A DNA stretch of 64,000 nt from Eubacterium sp. (GCA_021769965.1 JAETRU010000003.1:62001-126000); one strand, 5' to 3'; shown: positions 40,767 to 50,333, numbered from the stretch's first letter. The notes: generated by a model not told the origin, from the sequence alone. Translations and numbers: made by a program.

Positions 40767-41471
40767 TTAACGCCGGAGAAGCGCTACGATGCCGGTATTG
40801 CGGATCCTTCTAAGCTCTGCCTGATCAAAGGCCAGAGCGGAGAGCAGGGTCTCGTTCTCAGGCAGCGGTTTTTCTGAGATGACCGCCTTGCAGGAGACTG
40901 GTACCAGGCTGGCAAAGGAGAGACCGGTGAGAAGTCCTACATCAAAGAGCAGGTTGTCCAGATTTGATCTGTAACAGAGGGACACCTGCTCTATATTATT
41001 CTTCTGGTTGATCACATGCAGATGGGTGAAGATGTCCTGCTTGGTAATAGAGCCGTAGTAAAATCCCTGGCATTTTTCAGGGCACTGAAAAGAGGGGAGT
41101 CCATAGAATATTGACGCGTCCTGATGAGACAGATTCTGTCCTTCGCCGCAGCGTGTATAGATCTCTATGATGCTTCTGGTCAATATGCCGCTGCGGCCGG
41201 CCAGATTATACAGATAAAGCCGCTGCACGCTGATCTTTGCAGAGCCGCTTTCCGTATCTTCTGTTATGGTAAGAAGAACATGGGGCGGTATCTTCAGAAG
41301 CTGGCAGATCTCGCGGAGGGTCTCCAGATCCAGAGCGATGGCGCCGTGTTCATATTTGGAAATCGTGGACTTGGTCTTGTGCAGGGCGTTGGCGAATGCC
41401 TGCTGACTGAGTCCTTTTGATTTTCTGATGGTGCGGATTCGGTTCCCGACTTCTTTGCTGTATTGATTCAT
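40767..41471 (-). CDS. XRE family transcriptional regulator
   Basis: A 234-residue regulator. The N-terminal helix-turn-helix spans about 8-63 (IRTIRKSKGLSQQAFANALHK). The remaining 170 residues have no domain I can name; they contain several cysteines (near 104, 129 and 133). It is divergent from the choloylglycine hydrolase gene, so regulation of that gene is plausible. AAGGAGATACG precedes ATG 41471 on the minus strand. Confidence 0.85.
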   Translation of the reverse strand: MNQYSKEVGNRIRTIRKSKGLSQQAFANALHKTKSTISKYEHGAIALDLETLREICQLLKIPPHVLLTITEDTESGSAKISVQRLYLYNLAGRSGILTRSIIEIYTRCGEGQNLSHQDASIFYGLPSFQCPEKCQGFYYGSITKQDIFTHLHVINQKNNIEQVSLCYRSNLDNLLFDVGLLTGLSFASLVPVSCKAVISEKPLPENETLLSALAFDQAELRRIRNTGIVALLRR

Positions 41472-41541
41472 CGTTTGCGTATCTCCTTTTGTTCATTTTA
41501 CATCATCAGGGTGAAGTTTTCCAGAGGTACTTTTTGAATAC

Positions 41542-41569
41542 TTGTATTTCGCGGATTTTGGCGTATACT
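41542..41569 (+). promoter_or_regulatory. Promoter of the choloylglycine hydrolase gene
   Basis: TTGTAT (41542-41547), 16-base spacer, TATACT (41564-41569), about 40 bases before the start. Confidence 0.65.
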
Positions 41570-41608
41570 ATAGCTATGAGAAAAAATTACAACTGAGGGG
41601 GAGAAAAA

Positions 41609-42586
41609 ATGTGTACAGCCATTACTTATAAGACAAAGGATTTTTATTTTGGCAGAAATATGGATTATGAGGTCTCTTACGGGACGGACATCACGATCAC
41701 GCCGCGGAATTACCCGTTCCGGTTTCGCGAGGCGGGGGATATGCCGCATCACTACGCGATGATCGGCATGGCCTGTGTGAAGGAGGAATATCCGCTGTAT
41801 CATGAGGCGGTCAATGAAAAGGGACTCTGCATAGCGGGGCTGAATTTTGAGGGAAACGCCGTATATAACAAAGAGCTGCAGGCGGAGCGGGATAATATCG
41901 CGCAGTTTGAGCTGATCCCCTGGCTGCTGGGACAGTGCGCTTCTGTGAAGGAAGCGCGCAGACTCCTTGACCGGATCAATCTGCTCGACATTTCGTTCAG
42001 CAGCGATCTTCCTATCGCGCAGCTGCACTGGATCATTGCTGACCGCGATGAGGCGGTCACGGTGGAAGCAGTCGCGGAAGGACTGCGGGTCTATGATAAT
42101 CCGGTCGGCGTGATGGCTAACAATCCGACCTTTGACCGGCAGCTGTTTCAGCTGAACGATTATATGGGCCTGTCGGCGCGTCAGCCGGAAAATCGTTTCT
42201 GCGACGGACTGGCGCTGCAGACTTACAGCCGGGGAATGGGCGCCTTGGGTCTTCCGGGAGATCTGTCTTCTCCGTCTCGTTTTGTCCGGGCGGTCTTTGT
42301 GAAGATGAATTCTGTCAGCGGCGATTCAGAGGCTGAGAGTGTCAGTCAGTTTTTCCACATTCTCGGCTCGGTAGACCAGCAGAGAGGATGCTGTGATCTG
42401 GGAGACGGAAAGTACGAGGTGACGATCTATACGTCCTGCTGCAACGCGGATCGCGGCGTTTACTATTACACCATGTATGACAATCATCAGATCTCGGCAG
42501 TAGACATGTGGAAGGAAGATCTGAACGCTTCGGACCTGATCCGCTATCAGGCGATACAAAGTGAGCAGATCAGGATGCAGAACTGA
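41609..42586 (+). CDS. Choloylglycine hydrolase family protein (bile salt hydrolase/penicillin V acylase type)
   Basis: A 325-residue Ntn-hydrolase. Cys2 becomes the N-terminal nucleophile after Met removal (MCTAITYKTKDFYFGRNMDYE, shown split by function: Cys2, Arg16, Asp19). Asn79 in AGLNFEGNA, the Asn of GVMANNP near 172 and Arg of SPSRFVRA near 225 complete the expected site. Bile salt hydrolases split glycine or taurine from bile acids; the same fold includes penicillin V acylases and other N-acyl amidases, and I cannot choose firmly. No signal peptide. GAGGGGGAG precedes ATG 41609. It faces an XRE regulator. Confidence 0.9.
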   Translation: MCTAITYKTKDFYFGRNMDYEVSYGTDITITPRNYPFRFREAGDMPHHYAMIGMACVKEEYPLYHEAVNEKGLCIAGLNFEGNAVYNKELQAERDNIAQFELIPWLLGQCASVKEARRLLDRINLLDISFSSDLPIAQLHWIIADRDEAVTVEAVAEGLRVYDNPVGVMANNPTFDRQLFQLNDYMGLSARQPENRFCDGLALQTYSRGMGALGLPGDLSSPSRFVRAVFVKMNSVSGDSEAESVSQFFHILGSVDQQRGCCDLGDGKYEVTIYTSCCNADRGVYYYTMYDNHQISAVDMWKEDLNASDLIRYQAIQSEQIRMQN

Positions 42587-42679
42587 ATATTTTGCGTGAT
42601 GCGGCGGCCGGCGGAGAAAGATGCGAGCCGCTTTCTGATTGCGGGATAAGAAACTTTTGTGTGTTTTTTTCCGTACCTC

Positions 42680-42708
42680 TTGATTCAAAAACGAACGTTC
42701 ATTATAAT
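42680..42708 (+). promoter_or_regulatory. Promoter of the ABC exporter operon with overlapping palindrome
   Basis: TTGATT (42680-42685) and TATAAT (42703-42708), spacer 17. In the spacer, ACGAAC and GTTCAT form a near-perfect palindrome touching the -10, resembling a repressor operator; no regulator gene is adjacent. Confidence 0.75.
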
Positions 42709-42759
42709 AATAAAATACAGGCGGAACCCGGATATGAAATTTGTAGAGGAAGTGGCAGT

Positions 42760-44544
42760 TTGATCTTTGGACGTCATATCAATCAATATTATCTTCGATA
42801 CGCGCCGATGCTTTTGCTGGGCATAGCGGCGCTGCTTTTGGTGGACTGCATGCAGCTGGAGATCCCTAACCTGTATCAGATGGTGATCAATGGGATCAAT
42901 CAGGGCGTTGTCGATACAGGCGGACAGACGCTCCCCTTTGATATGGATTTTCTGCTGGACAGGATCTGCATGCCGATGACAGGGATCATTCTTTCTATCG
43001 TCTTCGGCCGTTTTTTGTGGCGCGTCATGTTTTTCGGCGCCGCGGTCCGGGTGGAGGCAAAGCTCAGAGAGGATATGTTTGACAACTGCCGCAGGCTCAG
43101 CTGTGAGTATTATCAGCACAACAAAGTCGGCAATCTGATGAGCCTGTTTACCAATGATCTGGATACAGTGCAGGAATGCTTCGGATGGGGTATCATGATG
43201 TTTCTGGATACGCTCTTTCTTGGTGTACTTGCCATCGCCAAAATGTGGAGAATGGATCCGGTGCTGACGCTGCTTTCTTTGATCCCTATGGGGCTTCTGC
43301 TTGCCTGCGCCACAGTGGTAGGCAGGTATATGATGGTGAAATGGGATATTCGCCAGGAGGCGTTCTCAAAACTGTCCGATTTTTCCCAGGAAAGCTTTTC
43401 GGGTATCGCTGTCATCAAAGCGTTTGTCAAGGAAGCCAGGGAGCTGATGGCGTTTCAGCAATTGAATATAGAGAATGAAAAGGCCAATATCGCTCATACG
43501 AAGGCTTCTGTGCTGCTTCGCATTCTGGTGACTCTGTTTGTGGAAAGCGTGATCTGCATCATATTGGGATACGGCGGCTATCTCGTTTATAAGGGCGTGT
43601 TCAACGCGGGGGAACTGGTGGAGTTTATCGGCTATTTCAACGCTGTTGTGTGGCCGATCATGGCAGTTTCCGAGCTGATCGACATGACCTCCAGAGGAAA
43701 GGCGTCGCTGAATCGGATCAGCGAGCTTCTGGACGCGAAGCCGACGGTAAAGGACCGGCTGGGCGCTGCCGCGCTTGTGAATGCCAGAGGAGAGATCCGT
43801 TTTGAAGGTCTGAGTTTCCGCTATCCCGGCGAAGAGCGGGAAACGCTCTCGGATATCACCTGCAGTATAAAGGCGGGAGAACAGATAGGCATCGTGGGAA
43901 AGACCGGCGCCGGGAAGACTACTTTGGTGGATCTGCTTTTGCGGACCTATAACGTGGGTGACGGCATGATCTTTCTGGACGGTAAAGATATAAATGATCT
44001 GACCATCGAATCTGTGAGGAAGGCATTTGCCTATGTGCCTCAGGATAATTTTCTCTTTTCGGATACGATCACGCGGAATATCGCCTTTGGAAATGATGGA
44101 GATACCGCGCGGATGGATCGCATTGCGGCAGCTGCGGAGATGGCGGATATCGACGCGGATATCCGGGAATTTTCGGAAGGCTATGAGACGGTGCTGGGCG
44201 AGCGGGGCGTGACGGTATCCGGGGGACAGAAGCAGAGAATATCCATTGCCAGAGCCCTCATGCTGGACGCGCCGGTACTGATCCTGGATGATTCGGTTTC
44301 GGCGGTGGACACGAAAACAGAGAAGGCGATCCTTCAGAATCTGCGCGAAGTTAGAAAAGGAAAGACGACCCTTCTCATCGCGCATCGTATTTCTACGATA
44401 GAGCAGATGGACCGGCTGCTGTTCCTGGAAAACGGCCGTCTGACGGCTGAGGGCAGTCATCAGCAGCTTTATGACAGCTGTCCCGCATACCGCAGGATGG
44501 TCAGGCTGCAGGAACTGGAGGAGAAAGGGGCGGCAGATGCATAA
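42760..44544 (+). CDS. ABC exporter subunit 1 (degenerate ATPase site)
   Basis: A 594-residue half-transporter: six membrane helices (about 1-320) and a nucleotide-binding domain. Walker A is GKTGAGKTTL near 377, signature VSGGQKQR near 485, Walker B LILDDSVSAVD near 507. The catalytic Glu after Walker B is replaced by Asp, as in one subunit of heterodimeric exporters such as TM287/288 and BmrCD. The start is TTG 42760, seven bases after AGAGGAAG; in-frame codons further up lack an RBS and cross the promoter. It overlaps the second subunit gene by eight bases. Substrate unknown; multidrug or peptide export is typical. Confidence 0.9.
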   Translation: MIFGRHINQYYLRYAPMLLLGIAALLLVDCMQLEIPNLYQMVINGINQGVVDTGGQTLPFDMDFLLDRICMPMTGIILSIVFGRFLWRVMFFGAAVRVEAKLREDMFDNCRRLSCEYYQHNKVGNLMSLFTNDLDTVQECFGWGIMMFLDTLFLGVLAIAKMWRMDPVLTLLSLIPMGLLLACATVVGRYMMVKWDIRQEAFSKLSDFSQESFSGIAVIKAFVKEARELMAFQQLNIENEKANIAHTKASVLLRILVTLFVESVICIILGYGGYLVYKGVFNAGELVEFIGYFNAVVWPIMAVSELIDMTSRGKASLNRISELLDAKPTVKDRLGAAALVNARGEIRFEGLSFRYPGEERETLSDITCSIKAGEQIGIVGKTGAGKTTLVDLLLRTYNVGDGMIFLDGKDINDLTIESVRKAFAYVPQDNFLFSDTITRNIAFGNDGDTARMDRIAAAAEMADIDADIREFSEGYETVLGERGVTVSGGQKQRISIARALMLDAPVLILDDSVSAVDTKTEKAILQNLREVRKGKTTLLIAHRISTIEQMDRLLFLENGRLTAEGSHQQLYDSCPAYRRMVRLQELEEKGAADA

Positions 44545-46486
44545 ATATCTTCCTATTCTGATCGTCGGCGCGATCATCGGCGTTTTTACGCTGATCTTCA
44601 CTTTGACTTACCTGACGGAAAAAAACAGAAAAGAAGAGCCGGATCTTGACCGGCACATGGAGGACAGAGAGCTGATCAGAAGGCTGATGACTTATGCCAG
44701 ACCTTACCGAAAAGAATTTGTGAAGGTATTTCTGCTTTTGCTCATTTCTATCGTTTATGATCTGGTTTCGCCGCTTCTGATCGGCTATATTGAGGAGACG
44801 GTAAAGGGCACCTTCGCGCTGTCTTATCTCTGGAGCATGGTGGGATTCTACGCGGGTATTCTGGTGGTCAGCATGATCTGCACTTATGGACAGTCTATGA
44901 TTCTGCAGAGCACCGGTCAGAAGATCCTTTCTGCCCTTCGTGAGGATATCTTTGTTCATATTGAGGGCTTATCACACGGGCAGCTTTCTTCTATACCGGT
45001 GGGCAAACTGGTCACCAGAGTTACCAATGACACCAACGCCATTTCTTATATGTTTACGAATATTCTGGTGACCCTGATCAAAAATATGGTGGTGATCGCG
45101 GGCGTGCTGGCGGCTATGCTGATGCTCAACTACGCGCTGACACTGATGGTGCTCTGCTTTGTGCCGTTTGTCGTGCTGTTTACGGCGCTTTTTCGTTATT
45201 TCTCCCGAAAGGTGCACCGCAGAGTAAATAATGCCACCACCGATGTGAATACATATCTTTCGGAAAATTTATCGGGCATGAAGATCACACAGGTATTCAA
45301 TCAGGAGGACCGTAAGCTGGAGGAGTTTCGGGCCCGGAGTGAGACACTGCGCAGGTCGAAAAGGGACAGGATCTTCGTTTTCGGCATCTTCCGTCCGATG
45401 GTATATATGCTGTATGTATCTTCGGTGATGTGTCTGTTCTACCTTGGCGGACGGGGATATATTGACGATCTCCAGCTGTTCGGACAGACCATGAGCAGCG
45501 GCGTCGTGGTGACCTTCTATATGTATATTTCGCGCTTTTTCAATCCGATCCAGACGCTGGCGGAGCAGTTTGATATGCTGCAGCGTTCTTTTGCGGCAGC
45601 GGAGAAGATCTTCACCATTATGGATATAGCGCCGGAGATCGTGGATGAAAAAAGACCGCAGGCTGCCTCAGAGACTGCGGCGCGCGGCGAAGCAGAGACG
45701 GAAACGTCAGCTGAGGAGCCTGTCGAACTGGAGACTCTGCGGGGAGAGATCGAGTTTCGTGACGTGTGGTTCTGCTATAATCCGGGGCAGTGGGTGCTGA
45801 AAGGCGTTTCCTTTCACGTATATCCGGGACAGACAGCGGCCTTTGTCGGCGCGACAGGGTCAGGCAAGTCGACCATATTGTCTCTGATCTGCCGGAACTA
45901 CGATATTCAGAAAGGACAGATATTCATCGACGGGATCGAGATCAGAAACATCAAAATTGCCTCTCTGCGCCGTCATTTTGGACAGATGCTGCAGGATGTA
46001 TTTCTGTTTTCCGGTACGATACGCAGCAATCTGGCGCTGCGGGGCGATTTTACCGATGAGGAGATCTGGCAGGCATGCCGTTATGTCAATGCGGACAGCT
46101 TTATCTGCAGGCTGAAGGACGGTCTGGATGAGGAAGTGCGGGAAAGAGGGAATAACTTCTCCGCAGGACAGCGCCAGCTTTTGTCCTTCGCGAGAACGGT
46201 GCTGCATCAGCCGTCGGTAATGATCCTGGATGAGGCCACGGCTAATATTGATACGGAAACGGAGATCCTGATTCAGGATTCTCTGGAAAAGATGCGGAAC
46301 ATCGGCACTATGCTGATCGTGGCGCATCGTCTTTCCACTATACAGCACGCGGACAATATCATTGTCCTTTCTCATGGGGAGATCATAGAACAGGGCAGCC
46401 ACCAGCAGCTGCTCGAAAAGAAGGGCAGGTACTATCAGCTGTATATGCTGCAGTACAGCCGCGGCCAGCTGGAAAAGGAAGCGTAG
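44537..46486 (+). CDS. ABC exporter subunit 2 (canonical ATPase site)
   Basis: A 649-residue half-transporter. An extra hydrophobic helix at residues 6-24 precedes the usual six. The nucleotide-binding domain has Walker A GATGSGKST near 438, signature FSAGQRQL near 541 and Walker B MILDEATANID with the normal Glu. With subunit 1 it forms a heterodimer with one active and one degenerate site. A Glu/Ala-rich insert of about 30 residues (near 380-410) lies between the membrane and ATPase domains. ATG 44537 lies within the end of subunit 1. Confidence 0.92.
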   Translation: MHKYLPILIVGAIIGVFTLIFTLTYLTEKNRKEEPDLDRHMEDRELIRRLMTYARPYRKEFVKVFLLLLISIVYDLVSPLLIGYIEETVKGTFALSYLWSMVGFYAGILVVSMICTYGQSMILQSTGQKILSALREDIFVHIEGLSHGQLSSIPVGKLVTRVTNDTNAISYMFTNILVTLIKNMVVIAGVLAAMLMLNYALTLMVLCFVPFVVLFTALFRYFSRKVHRRVNNATTDVNTYLSENLSGMKITQVFNQEDRKLEEFRARSETLRRSKRDRIFVFGIFRPMVYMLYVSSVMCLFYLGGRGYIDDLQLFGQTMSSGVVVTFYMYISRFFNPIQTLAEQFDMLQRSFAAAEKIFTIMDIAPEIVDEKRPQAASETAARGEAETETSAEEPVELETLRGEIEFRDVWFCYNPGQWVLKGVSFHVYPGQTAAFVGATGSGKSTILSLICRNYDIQKGQIFIDGIEIRNIKIASLRRHFGQMLQDVFLFSGTIRSNLALRGDFTDEEIWQACRYVNADSFICRLKDGLDEEVRERGNNFSAGQRQLLSFARTVLHQPSVMILDEATANIDTETEILIQDSLEKMRNIGTMLIVAHRLSTIQHADNIIVLSHGEIIEQGSHQQLLEKKGRYYQLYMLQYSRGQLEKEA

Positions 46487-46535
46487 CAGGAATATACAGC
46501 AGAACGCGAAGGGATTTGAGATTGGAGGAGAGAAT

Positions 46536-47330
46536 ATGCCGGGATTTTACGCGCATCATCGTTTTGGAAAAGAAGTGCTGGAGCTTCTGCCGCCGGATCT
46601 GCAGGAGATCTGCGCGAAGCACCGGACCCAGTTTGATATCGGACTGCAGGGACCGGATCTGTTGTTCTTTTATAAACCGTATACAGCAAACAGGGTGGTG
46701 AAGTACGGGCACCGGCTGCATAAAAGCAGCGCCTATCCGTTTTTTGAACACAGTCTTTCTGTGATCGAACGAAAGGGTGTGGACAGCGGGCCCTACGCGT
46801 ATCTGCTGGGTTTCGTCTGTCATTTTATTCTGGACAGCGTCTGTCACGGCTATGTGAACGAGCAGGCAGAGGAGACCGGAGTATCCCATCTGGAAATAGA
46901 GGAGGAGTTTGAAAAGCATCTGCTTCGTATCGACGGGGAGGATCCGCTGGCTTTTCCTGTTTATGATCTGGTGCCGACAGGCGAAGAAACAGCAGAGGCG
47001 GCCGCGCCGTTTTACGAGGGAATAACGGCAGCCGTTATAAAACGCGCGCTGTCAGATCTGAAGAGAGTGAAACGGTTTCTTACGGCTCCGGGTGCTTTGA
47101 AACAGAGACTGATCAACGGCGGAATGCGGTTATCCGGCAGATATTACGCTTCACTGAAAGGTCTGATGAACCAGAGAAAGGATAACCCTCTCTGCCGGAA
47201 AACAAGCAGAGTCCTTCTGGAGATGTTTGAAGACGCGGTACCTCTCGCGGCGGCAATGGCGGTAAGTCTTGATGAGAGCCTGAGGACGGGAAGCAGGCTG
47301 GCAAAGCGGTTTGACCGGAATTTTGAATAA
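46536..47330 (+). CDS. Zinc-dependent phospholipase C/PLC-like domain protein (PF00882 type)
   Basis: A 264-residue protein. The N-terminal MPGFYAHHRFGKEVLELLP, the DIGLQGPDLLFFYKP segment and GFVCHFILDSVCHGYV give the His/Asp pattern of the zinc-dependent phospholipase C superfamily, in a form common in clostridial genomes. There is no signal peptide, unlike toxins such as alpha-toxin, so this is a cytosolic relative of unknown substrate, not evidence of a toxin. AGATTGGAGGAGAG precedes ATG 46536. Confidence 0.8.
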   Translation: MPGFYAHHRFGKEVLELLPPDLQEICAKHRTQFDIGLQGPDLLFFYKPYTANRVVKYGHRLHKSSAYPFFEHSLSVIERKGVDSGPYAYLLGFVCHFILDSVCHGYVNEQAEETGVSHLEIEEEFEKHLLRIDGEDPLAFPVYDLVPTGEETAEAAAPFYEGITAAVIKRALSDLKRVKRFLTAPGALKQRLINGGMRLSGRYYASLKGLMNQRKDNPLCRKTSRVLLEMFEDAVPLAAAMAVSLDESLRTGSRLAKRFDRNFE

Positions 47331-47345
47331 AGAAGAGCTTACCTG

Positions 47346-47378
47346 AAGCCGGAGGCAGATGACTGCGTCCGGCTTTTA
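47346..47378 (+). terminator. Terminator after the PLC-like gene
   Basis: AAGCCGGA (47346-47353) pairs with TCCGGCTT (47368-47375), followed by TTATAT. Confidence 0.75.
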
Positions 47379-47386
47379 TATAATTC

Positions 47387-47401
47387 TGGCATGGCTTTTG
47401 C
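47387..47401 (+). promoter_or_regulatory. Sigma-54 (-24/-12) promoter of the activator gene
   Basis: TGGCAT (47387-47392), five bases, TTGC (47398-47401). Consensus is TGGCAC-N5-TTGC; one base differs. It lies about 90 bases before the sigma-54 activator gene and just after a terminator, pointing to autoregulation. A weaker sigma-A option (GTGCAA-17-TATACT at 47432-47460) also exists. Confidence 0.7.
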
Positions 47402-47492
47402 GTGTATATGTGCTGGAGGCTTTTTTGATATGTGCAATTTCTTCTTCTGTATGATATACTGGAAAAAGTTTTGAAAGGAAGTGGGAAGATAT

Positions 47493-49340
47493 ATGGAGAA
47501 CATCGACGCAAAAGCCATAGAACTTTTGATGGATAACATGGGCCAGGGCGTTGTATATGTGGATCGGGACCGGCGGATCCAGACCTGCAGCCAGCGCGCC
47601 AAGGAGATCACCGGTATCATCATCGACGCGCAGGCCTGCCATGACGGCGGCAGAATCGCGGAAGGGGATATCGTCATCATTGCTGACAACAAGCTTGGCG
47701 GGGATGACGGTGACCTGGGCATGGAGGAACTTGCACTGCTGAATATCCATGATAAAGAGATCCAGCCGGGGGATATGCTGACAGCGGCAGGCGTATACCG
47801 CAACAGGAAAATAGAACCCCAGTATAAGCATTTGCGGGGACAACAGCCGAGGCTGTCTCTGAAGCTGGACGTCAACTACCTGGGGTTTCATATCGCGGCT
47901 TCCATTGATCCGGAGAAGGCGGAGACAGTGATACAGGTAGGAACAAAGGTGTTCAGGCTGGGCTATTATTACTGCGTCGGGAATATGGTCGTTATCGACG
48001 GAGCTACAGGCGGCATAAAGTTCTTTCAGGCGAAAGGATACAGCGTGCGGAACGAAGACGCCGGAAACCTCTTGCGCGGACAGCCCTGGCTGGCGAAGAA
48101 TACGGAAGACCGGGGCATAGACGTGGTAGGAAGAAAGTTTCTGGATATTTTTGACGAGTCTGATCTGAGCCGGAGATTATTCGCCGTACTGGACGGTGAA
48201 GCAGAGCCGGTCAGAAATCGTCTGTACGAGATCAATAAGAGACCTTTCATCTGCGATATCGTGCCGTGGATAAACAGTGTGGATCCGATCGGAGCGTTTC
48301 TTATCATACGAGGCGCGCAGGATCTGGATGATCTGCTGGCTGACAGAAACGAGCTTATCCGCCAGATAGAGGAAAAGTCCCTTGGCGCCGAAAGGGGCTC
48401 TGAATCTTATCCGGAGAAGGCCTTCAGCGGATTCGCGGGTAAAAGCCAGAAGACCCAGGAGGTGAAGTATCTGGCCTGGAAGGCGGCAAACAGCCGGTTC
48501 AATGTAATTCTGACCGGGGAAAGCGGAACGGGAAAATCCAAGCTGGCACGTGCGATCCACAACGCGGGAGAGTATGCGAAGGCCCCGTTTGTAGAGGTGA
48601 ACTGCAACGCTATCGCGCCGACACTTTTTGAAAGCGAGCTGTTCGGCTACGTTGGCGGAGCGTTTACCGGAGCCAGAAGCGAAGGCCACGCGGGCTATTT
48701 TGAGGCGGCAAACGGAGGGACGATCTTTCTGGATGAGATCGGCGAGATACCGCCTGAGATCCAGGTAAAACTGCTCCACGTGCTGCAGAACAAGGTCATC
48801 TACCGGGTCGGATCCTCAAAACCGGTCAAGGTGGATGTGAGGGTCATCGCGGCTACCAATAAGAATCTGGAAAAAGAAGTATCCATGGGGCAGTTTCGTC
48901 AGGATCTGTTCTATCGTATCAACGTCTTTCCCATCGAGATCCCGCCGCTGCGGGAGAGAAAGGCTGACCTGTACGTTCTGATCAATCAGCTGGTGAAGGA
49001 TGTCTGCGACCGTTATGGACTGGAGCAGAAACAGTTTTCCGAGGAAGCGATCCAGAAGATGGTGGCCTATGACTGGCCGGGCAACGTGCGTGAACTGGAA
49101 AACGCCATTGAACGCGCCATCACGCTGTGCGACTCCAACATCATCTACTCAGAGCATCTGCGCATCGGCAGGGGATCTGTGCCGACCACCATGAAGGAGA
49201 TGCTCGCGAGAGAGGAGGAGAGGATCCTGGAGGCGGCGTTGACCAGATTTAATGGCGACAAGCAGCGGGCCATGGAGGAACTGGACATGTCCCGGACTGT
49301 CTTTTATGAGAAACTGAAGAAATACAACATAAAATATTAA
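47493..49340 (+). CDS. Sigma-54-interacting transcriptional activator (bacterial enhancer-binding protein)
   Basis: A 615-residue enhancer-binding protein. The N-terminal 310 residues hold two PAS-like sensing regions rather than a response-regulator receiver. The AAA+ domain has Walker A GESGTGKS near 343, the sigma-54 contact loop GGAFTGA near 388, GGTIFLDEIGE near 412 and the arginine-finger region. The C-terminal Fis-type helix-turn-helix is at about 580-612. It opens sigma-54 polymerase at -24/-12 promoters after sensing a small molecule. One such promoter precedes this gene and another precedes the spmA-like gene. ATG 47493 follows AAAGGAAGTGGG. Confidence 0.95.
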   Translation: MENIDAKAIELLMDNMGQGVVYVDRDRRIQTCSQRAKEITGIIIDAQACHDGGRIAEGDIVIIADNKLGGDDGDLGMEELALLNIHDKEIQPGDMLTAAGVYRNRKIEPQYKHLRGQQPRLSLKLDVNYLGFHIAASIDPEKAETVIQVGTKVFRLGYYYCVGNMVVIDGATGGIKFFQAKGYSVRNEDAGNLLRGQPWLAKNTEDRGIDVVGRKFLDIFDESDLSRRLFAVLDGEAEPVRNRLYEINKRPFICDIVPWINSVDPIGAFLIIRGAQDLDDLLADRNELIRQIEEKSLGAERGSESYPEKAFSGFAGKSQKTQEVKYLAWKAANSRFNVILTGESGTGKSKLARAIHNAGEYAKAPFVEVNCNAIAPTLFESELFGYVGGAFTGARSEGHAGYFEAANGGTIFLDEIGEIPPEIQVKLLHVLQNKVIYRVGSSKPVKVDVRVIAATNKNLEKEVSMGQFRQDLFYRINVFPIEIPPLRERKADLYVLINQLVKDVCDRYGLEQKQFSEEAIQKMVAYDWPGNVRELENAIERAITLCDSNIIYSEHLRIGRGSVPTTMKEMLAREEERILEAALTRFNGDKQRAMEELDMSRTVFYEKLKKYNIKY

Positions 49341-49355
49341 AAGGAGATGATGATC

Positions 49356-50333
49356 ATGATGAAAACAATGAGAATTGCTGATATGCACTGTGATACCCTG
49401 ATCGAGGGATGGAGAAAACCGGAGCGCAGCTTTTACGACGGAAATACGTCCATCAATCTGAAGCTGCTTTCAGAACACGGAAGTCTGGTACAGTTTTTCG
49501 CTATCTATTTATCCCGAAACGAGATGAAAACGATGAAGCCTTACGACATCCTGAAAGGCATTTACGGCTACTATCAGAAACAGATGGAGCAGTATAAGGA
49601 TCTGATACGTCCGGTATTCAGCGCGGAGGATATCCTGAAAAACCGTGAAGAGGGACGCCTGTCCGCTCTGCTGACCGTGGAGGACAGCGTATTTATGGAT
49701 GACGAGGAGACGGGAGAAGGCCATATCGAGAGGATCCAGGAGGTCTATGATATGGGCGTGCGGCTGATCACTCTTTTGTGGAACTTTGAAAATGCCGCTG
49801 GCTATCCGAGCAGCGATAAAACGGCAGAACATCTGCGGGGCCTGAAACCCTTTGGCATTGAAGCAGTGGAGAAGATGAACCAGCTGGGCATGATCATCGA
49901 TGTGTCACATATGAGCGAAGGCGGATTTTATGATGTGGCAAGGTACAGCAAGGCCCCGTTCATCGCGTCCCATTCCTGCGCCCGCAGCCTGTGCAGCCAT
50001 CGGCGTAATCTGACCGATGATCAGCTGAAGACGATTGGAAACGCAGGAGGCATCGCCGGCGTCAACTTTTACGGCGCTTTCCTTATGGATGGCGAAGAGG
50101 CGCCGAAGATCGACTGGATCGTCAAACATCTGCTGTATATGAAGGATAAGGCGGGTATCGACGCGATCGGCTTTGGATCTGACTTTGACGGTATTGACGA
50201 CAACGGTGAGCTGGTGGACTACAGCGGCTTCACCCCGTTGCTCGCGCGCATGGAAAAGCACTTCACTGACGACGAGATAGACAAGATCACCCATCTCAAC
50301 GCTTTGCGGGTCATCCGCGATGTCATCGGCTAA
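49356..50333 (+). CDS. Membrane dipeptidase family (M19) zinc dipeptidase
   Basis: A 325-residue renal-dipeptidase-type enzyme. Zinc ligands: His11 and Asp13 in DMHCDT, Glu in TVEDS near 108, His in DVSHMSE near 184 and SHSCARS near 207; GSDFDGID near 272 holds the last Asp. M19 enzymes cleave dipeptides including those with C-terminal D-residues. No signal peptide. It starts 15 bases after the activator gene, so it shares the sigma-54 promoter. Several ATG codons (49347, 49350, 49356, 49359) cluster; 49356 has the best distance from AAAAGGAG. Confidence 0.93.
   Translation: MMKTMRIADMHCDTLIEGWRKPERSFYDGNTSINLKLLSEHGSLVQFFAIYLSRNEMKTMKPYDILKGIYGYYQKQMEQYKDLIRPVFSAEDILKNREEGRLSALLTVEDSVFMDDEETGEGHIERIQEVYDMGVRLITLLWNFENAAGYPSSDKTAEHLRGLKPFGIEAVEKMNQLGMIIDVSHMSEGGFYDVARYSKAPFIASHSCARSLCSHRRNLTDDQLKTIGNAGGIAGVNFYGAFLMDGEEAPKIDWIVKHLLYMKDKAGIDAIGFGSDFDGIDDNGELVDYSGFTPLLARMEKHFTDDEIDKITHLNALRVIRDVIG

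Noticed and set aside
46536..47330. Secreted alpha-toxin-like phospholipase
   Set aside because: No signal peptide and no C-terminal membrane-binding domain; it is the common cytosolic clostridial relative.
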